A program made the position numbers and the translations under genes. A stretch of 64,000 nucleotides of DNA. It comes from Alicyclobacillus suci. Lineage in GTDB: Bacteria; Bacillota; Bacilli; Alicyclobacillales; Alicyclobacillaceae. The first letter of the stretch is position 1; every line of letters starts with the position of its first letter. Below the pieces are notes generated by a model. The model was not told the DNA's origin and made no database searches. It was given only the letters and a program-made list of their open reading frames with translations. The stretch lies in contig NZ_JAFMTW010000005.1 of assembly GCF_017329615.1 (NCBI RefSeq), positions 80,279-144,278 of the forward strand. The letters run 5' to 3'. Below are positions 7,515 through 15,279 of the stretch, one piece after another.

Positions 7515-9920
7515 ATGGCAATTGACAACCAGCAAATACGAGAAGCCACGCTTCCCATTGAAGGAATGACTTGTGCTGCTTGTGCGGCTCGGATTGAGAA
7601 AACAGTATCGAAACTTCCTGGCGTTCAATCATGCCATGTCAATCTTGCTTCTGAACGGGCACATGTCGTCCTGAATGGAGAGACCGATTGGGACGATGTG
7701 ATTTTGCGCATCGAAAAAACGGGCTATACAGTTCCCACGAAAGAATTGACCTTGCGCATTGAGGGAATGACCTGCGCAGCCTGCTCGGCTCGCATCGAAA
7801 AGGTCGTTTCGCGCGTAAAAGGTGTGGAGTCGGTTCATGTCAATCTTGCGTCGGAAAAGGGGAAGGTTGTTTATCTTCCGGGGGTCGCAACCGAACAAGA
7901 TGTGATTCGAGCCGTCGAAAAGGCAGGGTATTCGGCCAAAGTGGCCACGGATGAACTGGAACAGATGGAGCGCGAGCAAAAGGTCAAGCAGTATCGTCGC
8001 GAATTATCTACCTTTGGACTTTCGGTTGTTTTGACCTTGCCGCTCGTTATCCAAATGTTTGTGATGTTGGCAGGTGCGAATGCATTTATGCCAAACTGGG
8101 GGAGCTTGATGTTGGCCACGCCGGTTCAGTTCTTTGTCGGCTGGCGTTTTTATAAAGGTGCGTATCACGCGCTTCGCGGTGGCGCCGCGAACATGGACGT
8201 ATTGGTGACATTAGGGACTACCGTGGCTTACGTGTATAGTGTAGTCCTCACGATTTTGGGGCGGACAGACACCTATTTTGACAGTAGTGCGACAGTCATT
8301 ACGCTTATCTACATGGGGAAACTGCTCGAGACGCAGGCAAAACGGAAATCGAGTTCGGCGATTGAAGAACTGGCGAAACTCGGAGCAAGTGTAGCCCATG
8401 TCATTCGTGATGACGGCGAACACGACGTGCCGGTCGAGGAATTGCAAGTTGGCGACGTCGTACGCGTTCGTCCAGGGGAAAAGATTCCCGCTGACGGCGT
8501 GATTGTGAACGGGCAGACACTGGTGGATGAGTCGTTTTTAACTGGCGAGTCGATGCCAGTAGCCAAAGCGGAAAATTCCGCAGTTGTCGGTGCATCGGTC
8601 AACCAGACACAAGCGTTCACGATGCGCGTGACCAAGGTCGGTGCTGACACGGCACTGGCACAAGTGATTCGCGTGGTGGATGAAGCACAGGGTTCCAAGG
8701 CGCCTGTGCAGCGGCTTGCGGACAAGATTTCTGGGGTGTTCGTACCGGTTGTCTTAGGTATTGCCCTGTTGACATTTTTCGCATGGGGCATTTTCGGCGG
8801 TTGGTCTCATGCACTTGTCGCTGCGGTTGCGGTGCTCGTCATCGCTTGCCCATGCTCATTGGGATTAGCTACGCCTACCGCCATTATGGTTGGCACGGGG
8901 CTCGGTGCTGAACACGGCATTTTGATCAAAGGTGGAGAGCATTTAGAACTTCTACACCAGGTCAACACGGTGATATTTGACAAGACAGGTACGGTGACCA
9001 AGGGACATCCTGTGATAACAGAGCTTTGGACGGTAAATGGCGTGTCTGAGGCGACGTTGCTACAGAGTGCAGCGGCGCTAGAGTCGCAAAGTGAACATCC
9101 ACTGGGCAAGGCCATCGTGGACTATGTGAAGGCCAAGCGAGTTTCCTGGCCGGAGGCGACCAGTGTCCAAGCAGTTCCAGGCAAGGGGATTGAGGGGGCT
9201 ATCGACGGCCAACGGATTTGCATTGGCAATCTCTTTTGGTTCCTGGAACAGGGCATCGACGATGTTCCGATGGACCGGATTGCGGAATACGAAACGTCAG
9301 CAAAAACGACCGTACTTGTAGCAAAGGATAGACAACTTCTAGGCGTTATCGCAATTGCGGATTCTCTAAAGGAGGATGCGCATCGCGCGGTCGGCCAATT
9401 GCGACATATGGGTGTAGAAGTGTGGATGGTCACTGGTGACAATGTGAGAACCGCTACAGCCATCGCGCGGCAAGCTGGCATTGAACATGTGCTAGCAGGG
9501 GTCATGCCACAAGAAAAATTTAAAAAGGTGCAGGAGCTCAAGGCGCAAGGCAACGTGGTAGCCATGGTTGGCGATGGCCTGAATGATGCACCTGCGTTAG
9601 CAGCTGCAGACATCGGCATTGCGATGGGGACAGGTACCGATGTGGCGATGGAAGCGGCTGATATTGCGCTAATGCACTCCAAAGTACAGGGCGTAGTGGA
9701 CGCCATCCAGTTGTCAAAGGCCACCATGCGCAAAATTCGACAAAATTTATTTTGGGCTTTTTTCTATAATGTCATTGGCATTCCGTTGGCAGCTGCAGGT
9801 ATCTTAAACCCGATTATCGCCGGCGCAGCGATGGCACTCAGCTCGGTTAGTGTAGTGTCCAACAGCCTGCTGCTGAAACGAACGAAATTTGGCAAGTCGG
9901 TCGCTAGGTCATCAGGATGA
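7515..9920 (+). CDS. copA: Cu(I)-exporting P1B-type ATPase CopA
   Basis: An 801-residue ATPase of full family length. Two N-terminal metal-binding domains each carry GMTCAAC (Cys20/Cys23 and a second copy about 68 residues later). Eight membrane helices follow, with the CPC ion site (IACPCSLG), the TGES actuator loop, the phosphorylation site DKTGTVTKG, the nucleotide-domain SEHPLG motif and the hinge [10 protein letters not shown]. It pumps Cu(I) out of the cytoplasm. It follows csoR by 18 bases behind a GGGAGG site and is the end of the copper operon. All catalytic motifs are intact, so the cargo looks functional. Confidence 0.96.
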   Translation: MAIDNQQIREATLPIEGMTCAACAARIEKTVSKLPGVQSCHVNLASERAHVVLNGETDWDDVILRIEKTGYTVPTKELTLRIEGMTCAACSARIEKVVSRVKGVESVHVNLASEKGKVVYLPGVATEQDVIRAVEKAGYSAKVATDELEQMEREQKVKQYRRELSTFGLSVVLTLPLVIQMFVMLAGANAFMPNWGSLMLATPVQFFVGWRFYKGAYHALRGGAANMDVLVTLGTTVAYVYSVVLTILGRTDTYFDSSATVITLIYMGKLLETQAKRKSSSAIEELAKLGASVAHVIRDDGEHDVPVEELQVGDVVRVRPGEKIPADGVIVNGQTLVDESFLTGESMPVAKAENSAVVGASVNQTQAFTMRVTKVGADTALAQVIRVVDEAQGSKAPVQRLADKISGVFVPVVLGIALLTFFAWGIFGGWSHALVAAVAVLVIACPCSLGLATPTAIMVGTGLGAEHGILIKGGEHLELLHQVNTVIFDKTGTVTKGHPVITELWTVNGVSEATLLQSAAALESQSEHPLGKAIVDYVKAKRVSWPEATSVQAVPGKGIEGAIDGQRICIGNLFWFLEQGIDDVPMDRIAEYETSAKTTVLVAKDRQLLGVIAIADSLKEDAHRAVGQLRHMGVEVWMVTGDNVRTATAIARQAGIEHVLAGVMPQEKFKKVQELKAQGNVVAMVGDGLNDAPALAAADIGIAMGTGTDVAMEAADIALMHSKVQGVVDAIQLSKATMRKIRQNLFWAFFYNVIGIPLAAAGILNPIIAGAAMALSSVSVVSNSLLLKRTKFGKSVARSSG

Positions 9921-9979
9921 TGTGAGGGCGGTAAATTTTGATTCGTCCATCTCTGTCAGACCTGGCTTTTCGCCCACAA

Positions 9980-10008
9980 TTGTAGGGCGGACCGGCATAC
10001 TGTATAAC
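9980..10008 (+). promoter_or_regulatory. promoter of the fluoride-riboswitch crcB unit
   Basis: TTGTAG (9980-9985) and TATAAC (10003-10008) are spaced 17 bases apart. Transcription would begin just before the riboswitch aptamer at 10020. Confidence 0.7.
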
Positions 10009-10019
10009 ATAATTGCATC

Positions 10020-10065
10020 GGTGATGGAGCTCACCAACATCACCCGAAAGGGTTAATGGCTCCTG
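10020..10065 (+). promoter_or_regulatory. fluoride riboswitch (crcB motif)
   Basis: The segment starts GGTGATGGAGCTCACC, continues through an AACATCACC-GAAA-GGGT core and ends TTAATGGCTCCTG. This matches the fluoride aptamer: the first hairpin, a second helix, and the long-range pairing of the ATGG/CTCC segment. The downstream terminator stem shares its last bases (from 10057) with the aptamer. Fluoride binding should therefore prevent termination. Its placement directly before crcB confirms the identity. Confidence 0.92.
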
Positions 10066-10090
10066 CGAAGGGATTCGCAGGGGCCATTTT
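10057..10090 (+). terminator. riboswitch-controlled terminator before crcB
   Basis: TGGCTCCTGCGAA (10057-10069) pairs with TTCGCAGGGGCCA (10074-10086) with one G-U pair, followed by TTTT. The 5' strand overlaps the fluoride aptamer, giving the on/off switch. Confidence 0.88.
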
Positions 10091-10113
10091 GCATGTAAGA
10101 GGGGGTGGAGTTG

Positions 10114-10557
10114 ATGAAGATTTTGTACATCATGGGATTCGGATTTGTTGGCGGTGTACTGCGCTTTTTTTGTGGCGATTCCTTGACGAGTATTCTGATT
10201 TTGAATGCGGTGGGAGCCATCGCGCTTGCCATAATCTCTGCGTGCGCAGTGCATCGTATGGTTTGGTTAGAAACTGGGATTGGCGTTGGTTTCATTGGTT
10301 CCTTGACGACCTTCTCCTCGTTGACGTTGGTCACGGTTGACGCGTCTTCGCAGCACAGCATAGAGGCGCTTGCGAGCCTAGAAATCACGGTGGGCAGCAT
10401 TGTCCTGTGCGGTCTTGTGATGGCGTTGACGCGGCGCACCAAAGGACGCGTGGAACTAAACGATGAGCCCCGCGACAACCAGCAGAATACCCGCAATCAA
10501 TCCCGCATGCCTGCTCACCCGAGTGTGCCAGTGGGTGACGACGTGCAGCGGGTTTAA
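10114..10557 (+). CDS. crcB: fluoride exporter CrcB/Fluc
   Basis: A 147-residue Fluc-family channel with four hydrophobic segments. It has the early GGVLRF motif, the pore Asn in LNAVGAI and the family signature GFIGSLTTFSS. It would let cytoplasmic fluoride leave the cell. ATG 10114 follows GGGGGTGG at 10101-10108, although GTG 10105 and TTG 10111 are also in frame. About 30 C-terminal residues after the last helix are non-canonical and overlap the convergent gene by about 100 bases. Only one Fluc gene is present, so it should act as a homodimer. Confidence 0.9.
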   Translation: MKILYIMGFGFVGGVLRFFCGDSLTSILILNAVGAIALAIISACAVHRMVWLETGIGVGFIGSLTTFSSLTLVTVDASSQHSIEALASLEITVGSIVLCGLVMALTRRTKGRVELNDEPRDNQQNTRNQSRMPAHPSVPVGDDVQRV

Positions 10558-10995
10558 CCAGAACACGGCACAGGCTAGTGCGGCACTACCAATTGTGTAA
10601 CAAATACGCAGGTGCAAAAAGCCGATGCCAAATCCAACGGTTAAATTGGCGAGTGTTTGGCTGAGACCGACCAACATTCGCGTGTGAAACGTAAGCGGGG
10701 CAGCATTTCGCGAAAGGCGGTCACTGCGTAGGGCGTGAAGCGTGATCCAAATACCGATGGCGACAAGTACCCCTGAGCCGAGGTGACGCGCTGCGACGAT
10801 GGGAATAAAATGATTAATACGCTCGGCGCTTCTATCGCCCGTGAATGAGGCAATCCCCGACATGACGGCCATTATCGTGTAAAACAGCGGTGCGCGTCGA
10901 TGGGCTGCATCTCCGTTTGCCGGACCAGCGTCCATGATATCGAGATTGGCGCCGAGCCCGACCAACGCACCGAGTAATACGGCACTGACGTTCAT
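10456..10995 (-). CDS. MntP/YtaF-like (DUF204) membrane protein
   Basis: A 179-residue membrane protein with six hydrophobic stretches. LGANLDIMDA near the N-terminus and LANLTVGFGIGF in the middle parallel the acidic/Asn helices of the manganese-efflux MntP group and sporulation protein YtaF. They also resemble the second copy at 33933, which has SLDNLTVGFGVG. I chose the ATG at 10995 because its complement follows GGGGGTGG. The frame is open upstream to 11166 but without a ribosome site. The 3' end overlaps crcB tail to tail. The transported ion is inference. Confidence 0.68.
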   Translation of the reverse strand: MNVSAVLLGALVGLGANLDIMDAGPANGDAAHRRAPLFYTIMAVMSGIASFTGDRSAERINHFIPIVAARHLGSGVLVAIGIWITLHALRSDRLSRNAAPLTFHTRMLVGLSQTLANLTVGFGIGFLHLRICYTIGSAALACAVFWLNPLHVVTHWHTRVSRHAGLIAGILLVVAGLIV

Positions 10996-11151
10996 ATTGA
11001 CGCCACCCCCGTCCATTGGCAGAAAACTGTTACCAATAGCGTATGGGGATGCCGGAGCGAACTCTATGGACGTGCGACCAACTATGCAAAAACTTGCGGT
11101 GCAAGCGGACAAACCGTCTTCACATATCCATCTCCGTATGGGGGGATGGAG

Positions 11152-11337
11152 ATGAGGAAGATGCAAATTTCCGTAGTAAAGCTGGAGTACGGCGAGGAAG
11201 CGTTACACGAATTGGCTCAACATTTCCTCGACCGCCTCATCTACGTCGAACGAAATTTGAATGATAGCCATTTGAACGACGACAATCCGCTCACGCATGA
11301 TGGAGCAAGCGGTGAAACATCGTGGATGCCCGAATGA
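11152..11337 (+). CDS. small acidic protein coupled to the recombinase (candidate recombination directionality factor)
   Basis: A 61-residue protein, mostly helical at the N-terminus (LEYGEEALHELAQHFLDRLIYVE) with an acidic, disordered-looking tail. Its TGA overlaps the recombinase ATG (ATGA at 11334-11337), so the two are translationally coupled. ATG 11152 follows GGGGGGATGG. I recognise no family. Small proteins encoded beside large serine recombinases often control integration versus excision; SprB of the SP-beta/spsM system is about this size. That role here is inference only. Confidence 0.6.
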   Translation: MRKMQISVVKLEYGEEALHELAQHFLDRLIYVERNLNDSHLNDDNPLTHDGASGETSWMPE

Positions 11338-12875
11338 CTCTTTGTGCAATTTACGCGCGTGTGTCAGATGAAGCTCAATTGCGGGGAGACTCTCTCCAAC
11401 ATCAGATTGCCTATTGCCGCGAACACGCTCGGCGGCGAAGCCTAGAAGAGGGGACACCGTGGACGACGCCAGAGGACTTTGTTTATCTAGACGAGGGTGT
11501 TACGGGCACGAGTATGGTCAAGCGACCAGCGGTGCAACGCTTGTTGATGGACGCTCGTCGGCATTCATTTGACGTCGTGTTGTTTAAAGGAATTTCGCGT
11601 TTTGCCCGTGATACGGTCGACGCGCTTGTGATGCTGCGGGCATTGATGGCTTCAGGTGTCCGTGTGCTTTCTATGGAAGAAAACTTTGACAGCGCGCGCG
11701 ATAGTGCGGAGTTTATTTTCACCATACACAGTGCACTGGCTCAGGCGGAGTCCGAAAAAACGGCGATTCGTGTGCGGGTGGGGGTGGCTCAAAAAGCGAG
11801 GTTAGGTCAGTGGAATGGGCAGCCTCCAGATGGGTATATCCTCGATGTTCACAGTAAGCACCTCGTTGTGGACGAAATGGTTGCCCCTACTATTCGGGAT
11901 ATTTTCGCGATGTATCTGAAAGGGTATGGCGTGCGCAAAATCGCCGAAGCCTTAAACCAGGCTGGACGCTATACAAAACGCGGTTCGTTGTGGACACAAC
12001 GCAATGTCTCGAGGGTATTGAGAAATCCGGTGTACCAAGGAGATGTGGTCTATGGCCGCCGGGAAAAGCGATTGGTTGTGCCGGATGCGACCAATCCTCT
12101 GGCGCGACGCAAGCGGGCTGTGTATGTGACCGATTCGGACCAGCTCACCGTTTGTCAGGATGCACATCCTGGTATTGTGCCGCGCGAGGTGTTTTTGCAA
12201 GTGCAGGCGCGCTTACAGCGGCAGCGTGTGTCGTCTGGGCCAACGGGCAATCAACAATGGTTGACCAAGGGGCTATTGCGCTGTACATGTGGAAGTCGCA
12301 TGACCATCACGTATAATCGAGCAGGCACCGCCTATTACCGATGTGCGCGGCGACGCGAGAGCGGGGCTTCTGCATGCCAGAGCGGGCATATCCGGGCAAT
12401 GGCACTGGAGCGGGCGGTATTGTCCCAAGTCCGAAAGGACTTACTTGAATGGATCCCGTTTGCACGCCTGACATATCCAAAGCTGCCTGAGCACGATGTA
12501 CAAAAGGAACTTCACAATCTTCAGGCGGCGTTGGCACGGCAATTTACGAAGTCGCAGAAGCTGTTTGACGAATATACCGACGGCATCATACAGCGTGAAC
12601 AATATGAGCGCTTAAATCAGGAGATTCAACGCCGGATACAAACGCTTGAACAGGCCAAGGAAAAGCTGCATGTGGAGCTGAAAAAAGACAACCAGGTCGT
12701 GGACGCAGGCGAGATGGCGCGGCAGACACTTGTCAACCAGCTGTGCGAGCAGACGCCCAACCCACATCTGACGAAGGAGATTTTGGCGCTTTTTGTGGAT
12801 CGCGTACAAGTGTGTAAGGGCGTCGGTCCACATCGTGAAATCGCGGTACATTACCGTTTCCAATGTCCATTGTAA
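11334..12875 (+). CDS. large serine recombinase (site-specific excisionase/integrase)
   Basis: A 513-residue recombinase. The N-terminal resolvase domain holds the catalytic Ser in YARVSDEAQ, the GTSMVKRPA loop and the ISRFARDT arginines. A recombinase domain around residues 160-260 follows (GVRKIAEALNQAG). Then comes a four-cysteine zinc ribbon (LRCTCG, YYRC, SACQS) and a coiled-coil C-terminus. This is the architecture of SpoIVCA and SprA-type enzymes. The gene lies at the extreme right of the element, with its stop 36 bases from the inferred crossover. No good independent ribosome site is present, so expression probably depends on the small upstream ORF. Confidence 0.95.
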   Translation: MTLCAIYARVSDEAQLRGDSLQHQIAYCREHARRRSLEEGTPWTTPEDFVYLDEGVTGTSMVKRPAVQRLLMDARRHSFDVVLFKGISRFARDTVDALVMLRALMASGVRVLSMEENFDSARDSAEFIFTIHSALAQAESEKTAIRVRVGVAQKARLGQWNGQPPDGYILDVHSKHLVVDEMVAPTIRDIFAMYLKGYGVRKIAEALNQAGRYTKRGSLWTQRNVSRVLRNPVYQGDVVYGRREKRLVVPDATNPLARRKRAVYVTDSDQLTVCQDAHPGIVPREVFLQVQARLQRQRVSSGPTGNQQWLTKGLLRCTCGSRMTITYNRAGTAYYRCARRRESGASACQSGHIRAMALERAVLSQVRKDLLEWIPFARLTYPKLPEHDVQKELHNLQAALARQFTKSQKLFDEYTDGIIQREQYERLNQEIQRRIQTLEQAKEKLHVELKKDNQVVDAGEMARQTLVNQLCEQTPNPHLTKEILALFVDRVQVCKGVGPHREIAVHYRFQCPL

Positions 12876-12889
12876 TCACGTCTTTGTGC

Positions 12890-12934
12890 AGTGCATTGGG
12901 GAGGAGCGGACCACCGATGGCCATCTCCCCAGTC
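12890..12934. other. attR, right junction of the yaaH intervening element
   Basis: GGACCACCGATG (12908-12919) matches the left core with one mismatch. The element-side arm AGTGCATTGG (12890-12899) pairs with CCAACGCACT of the left end around the CC at 12911-12912. Outward from that CC, 18 of 25 positions are symmetric in the reconstructed attP. The host side continues the yaaH frame. Confidence 0.85.
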
Positions 12935-13327
12935 AACCAGATTCGCGCTGTGCTCGACTATGCGACGTCTGTGATTGATCCGAATAAAATTCTCATGGGC
13001 TTTAGCCTGTACGGGTATGACTGGCCTTTGCCGTACGTACAAGGGCGCACACGCGCCAGCGGGCTGTCGAACAACGACGCGCAAAACCTGGCCTTGGCTG
13101 AGCAATCGGCGATTCAATGGGATCGTCAGTCGGAGTCGCCGCATTTCGAGTATACGACGGGGTCAACCGCACACAGCGTCTGGTTTGACGACGCCCAAAG
13201 TGGGGCTATTAAGTTGTCCTTGGTGGATGAATACGGTTTGCGTGGTGCTACGGTATGGGTTTTGGGAAATGAGTACCCACAATTTTGGTATTTAGTGAGA
13301 GAACTCTACAACGTCAAGAAATACTGA
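12911..13327 (+). CDS. yaaH: YaaH/SleL spore-germination glycosidase, 3' part (interrupted gene)
   Basis: This encodes the last 138 residues of the GH18 barrel, starting PPMAISPVNQIRAVLDYA and including GFSLYGYDWPLPY and GATVWVLGNEYPQFW, which form the final strands and substrate floor of SleL-type enzymes. There is no start codon with a ribosome site that belongs to the gene. The open frame upstream to 12863 is element sequence. The frame at CCG 12914 is the same as at CCG 3394 of the 5' part, so excision rebuilds a continuous 429-codon gene. Confidence 0.93.
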   Translation, partial: PPMAISPVNQIRAVLDYATSVIDPNKILMGFSLYGYDWPLPYVQGRTRASGLSNNDAQNLALAEQSAIQWDRQSESPHFEYTTGSTAHSVWFDDAQSGAIKLSLVDEYGLRGATVWVLGNEYPQFWYLVRELYNVKKY

Positions 13328-13387
13328 GTAACCGGCTCGCGCGGCGATGGTGGATTGTGGTAGAATAGAGATAATTAAATGATTGGA

Positions 13388-13476
13388 GCCACTAGGGGCG
13401 CTTGATGCTGAGACGAGGGTAACCACCCTTGAACCCTTAGCACCTGAACTGGGTAATACCAGCGTAGGGAAGTGGC
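13388..13476 (+). promoter_or_regulatory. TPP (THI-box) riboswitch
   Basis: The closing helix pairs GCCACT (13388-13393) with AGTGGC (13471-13476). Inside are the conserved CTGAGA, ACCCTTGAACC, ACCTGAACTGGGTAAT and CCAGCGTAGGGAA elements. It precedes the thiamin operon and should shut it off when thiamin pyrophosphate is abundant. Confidence 0.95.
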
Positions 13477-13531
13477 ACGGAATCGACGTTTTTCCCGTTT
13501 GCGTGCGGGGCGTCGCCTCCGTTCCCCGAAG

Positions 13532-13560
13532 GTCTCCTAGAATTAAGGAGGCTTTTTATT
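13532..13560 (+). terminator. expression-platform hairpin sequestering the tenA ribosome site
   Basis: GTCTCCT (13532-13538) can pair with AGGAGGC (13546-13552), followed by TTTTTATTTT. The 3' strand is also the tenA ribosome-binding site. Formation of the hairpin would both terminate transcription and hide the site. Confidence 0.75.
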
Positions 13561-14226
13561 TTGCGGTTTACTGAAGAACTTCGTCGCGAAGCTGATCCAA
13601 TTTTTGAGGCGATTAGAAATCACCCGTTTGTTCGGGGGATTGCCGAGGCCGCTCTTTCACCCGCGCAAATCACCCATTATGTCCAGCAAGACTCCTTGTA
13701 TTTGAGCACGTACGCCAAAGTCTATAGCCTGGGTCTCGCCAAGTGCCGTACACGGGCGGAGATGCGCGAGTTTCACGAGCGCATTGGTTTCATTTTGAAT
13801 GCAGAAGTGCATCCTCACTTGACTTTGTGTCGCTTTGCGAATGTGTCGTATGAAACTTTGCAGCAAAGTGCGAAGATGGCGCCCACTGCGCATCATTACG
13901 CGTCGCACATGTTGGCTTGTGCACAGGCGGGGACGCTTGGCGATGTGTTGGCAACCGTTTTGCCTTGTCACTGGACGTATGTCGATCTCGCCCGGAACAT
14001 CGTCCACCGGGATCAACCGACCAAGGATCATCCGCTCTACGAATGGATTGCTTTCTACGCGAACGACGATATGTTGTTCGGGCTTACGGCGTTATGTCGC
14101 TGGATTGACGAGTACGCGGAGCGCGCGAGTGACGAAGACCGCGTTTCGATGCAAGAAATTTTCCTGGTGAGTTGTCACATGGAACGACGATTCTTCGAGA
14201 TGGCGTATACCCTGGAGAACTGGTGA
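13561..14226 (+). CDS. tenA: aminopyrimidine aminohydrolase TenA (thiamin salvage)
   Basis: A 221-residue all-helical TenA/thiaminase II protein of standard length. It opens ADPIFEAIRNHPFVRGIAEAAL, then has the YVQQDSLYL segment, with the catalytic Cys in the ATVLPCHW stretch and acidic residues near EWIAFY. TenA hydrolyses formylaminopyrimidine-type thiamin breakdown products to HMP. TTG 13561 sits nine bases from AAGGAGG, which is part of the riboswitch platform. It is the first gene of tenA-thiD-thiM, all of which salvage or activate pyrimidine and thiazole precursors. Confidence 0.92.
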   Translation: MRFTEELRREADPIFEAIRNHPFVRGIAEAALSPAQITHYVQQDSLYLSTYAKVYSLGLAKCRTRAEMREFHERIGFILNAEVHPHLTLCRFANVSYETLQQSAKMAPTAHHYASHMLACAQAGTLGDVLATVLPCHWTYVDLARNIVHRDQPTKDHPLYEWIAFYANDDMLFGLTALCRWIDEYAERASDEDRVSMQEIFLVSCHMERRFFEMAYTLENW

Positions 14227-14273
14227 TTAGGGTCCTTGGCGCCATGTTAAATCCTTTGGTGAGAAAGGATGGT

Positions 14274-15221
14274 ATGCGGGTGCGTACGGATGAGATGGGA
14301 CATGTGTTCCGGGCGCTGACCATCGCAGGCTCAGATAGCGGCGGCGGCGCTGGAATTCAGGCTGATTTAAAGACGATGCACCAATTTGGCGTCTATGGGA
14401 TGTCGGTTGTGACGGCGCTGACGGCGCAAAACACTACAGGCGTCCATGGTGTGATGGAGGCATCGCCTGAGTTTGTCGCGGCGCAACTTCAGGCGGTCAT
14501 CCATGATTTGGGTGTTGACGCGATGAAGACAGGCATGTTGGCTAACGAAGCAATTATCGCCACGGTGGCGGACGTCTTAAGTACAGCGACCGCCACCGTG
14601 GCGAGGCCGCTCGTGATTGATCCGGTGATGGTCGCCAAAGGTGGCACGAAGCTGATGGACGATTCGGCTATCGCGACACTTCGCGAGCGCCTGTTGCCGA
14701 TGGCTGCACTTATCACACCAAACGCCCCGGAGACGGGTGTCCTGGTAGGCGCCTCGGTCAGTAGCTGGGATTCCGTACACTTGGCGGCAGCGCGTTTGGC
14801 GCAATGGGGTGCGGGTGTGGTGGTCGTCAAGGGCGGCCACTTGGATTTGGATGTGGCACACGCCGAGGGTTGGCGGTTACCAGCAGCCGCCCATCAAAGG
14901 GTAGCTGTTGACACCGTCTATGCCCAGGGAACCTTCACACATTTTCTCACGCCTCGTGTGAACAGTGTGAACACACATGGGACCGGCTGTACGTTTTCTG
15001 CGGCTATCACAGCACTTCTCGCGAGCGGTACTCCGGTACTGGATGCGATTGCACAAGCCAAGGCGTTCATCTACGACGCAATTGTTCGGGCAAGAGGCTG
15101 GGACGTCGGGCACGGTCACGGGCCGACTGACCACTCGACGCCGATTCCGGTGGCAATGTCGGGGGTGATGGCGGGCGGATCGTACTATTACGATGGGCGA
15201 AACTGGACGCGCGTCGACTGA
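14274..15221 (+). CDS. thiD: hydroxymethylpyrimidine/phosphomethylpyrimidine kinase ThiD
   Basis: A ribokinase-fold kinase that phosphorylates HMP to HMP-PP. Motifs include TIAGSDSGGGAGIQADLK at the N-terminus, DPVMVAKGG, ITPNAPE and the anion-hole/catalytic loop HGTGCTFSAA. ATG 14274 follows AAAGGATGG. An alternative ATG at 14295 would give MGHVFRALTIAG, nearer the usual family start. The C-terminal roughly 40 residues (HGHGPTDHSTPIP onward) extend a little beyond typical ThiD. The 3' end lies 58 bases before thiM. Confidence 0.92.
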   Translation: MRVRTDEMGHVFRALTIAGSDSGGGAGIQADLKTMHQFGVYGMSVVTALTAQNTTGVHGVMEASPEFVAAQLQAVIHDLGVDAMKTGMLANEAIIATVADVLSTATATVARPLVIDPVMVAKGGTKLMDDSAIATLRERLLPMAALITPNAPETGVLVGASVSSWDSVHLAAARLAQWGAGVVVVKGGHLDLDVAHAEGWRLPAAAHQRVAVDTVYAQGTFTHFLTPRVNSVNTHGTGCTFSAAITALLASGTPVLDAIAQAKAFIYDAIVRARGWDVGHGHGPTDHSTPIPVAMSGVMAGGSYYYDGRNWTRVD

Positions 15222-15279
15222 TTTGGTGGTGGACTCACTTGGTAATCCATTGCCGAGAACGACATCAGGAGGGATACAT

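Larger units (their letters stand above)
3391..12912. mobile_element. skin-like intervening element inserted in yaaH/sleL
   Basis: The element splits the yaaH coding sequence in phase and carries a large serine recombinase whose stop lies 36 bases from the right crossover point. Excision between the two shared CC dinucleotides removes 9,520 bp and restores the gene. The cargo is a sigma/anti-sigma operon with PAP2-type membrane enzymes, a CsoR copper operon, a fluoride-responsive crcB, a MntP-like exporter, a small ORF and the recombinase. I see no phage structural, replication or conjugation genes, so it is a compact recombinase-plus-cargo unit rather than a recognisable prophage. Excision in the mother cell during sporulation is inference by analogy with skin. 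Confidence 0.9.

Noticed and set aside
11100..11135. Sigma-E-like -10 (CATATCCAT) before the recombinase operon
   Set aside because: Only a weak match and no -35 ATA at a suitable distance. Mother-cell expression remains an inference.
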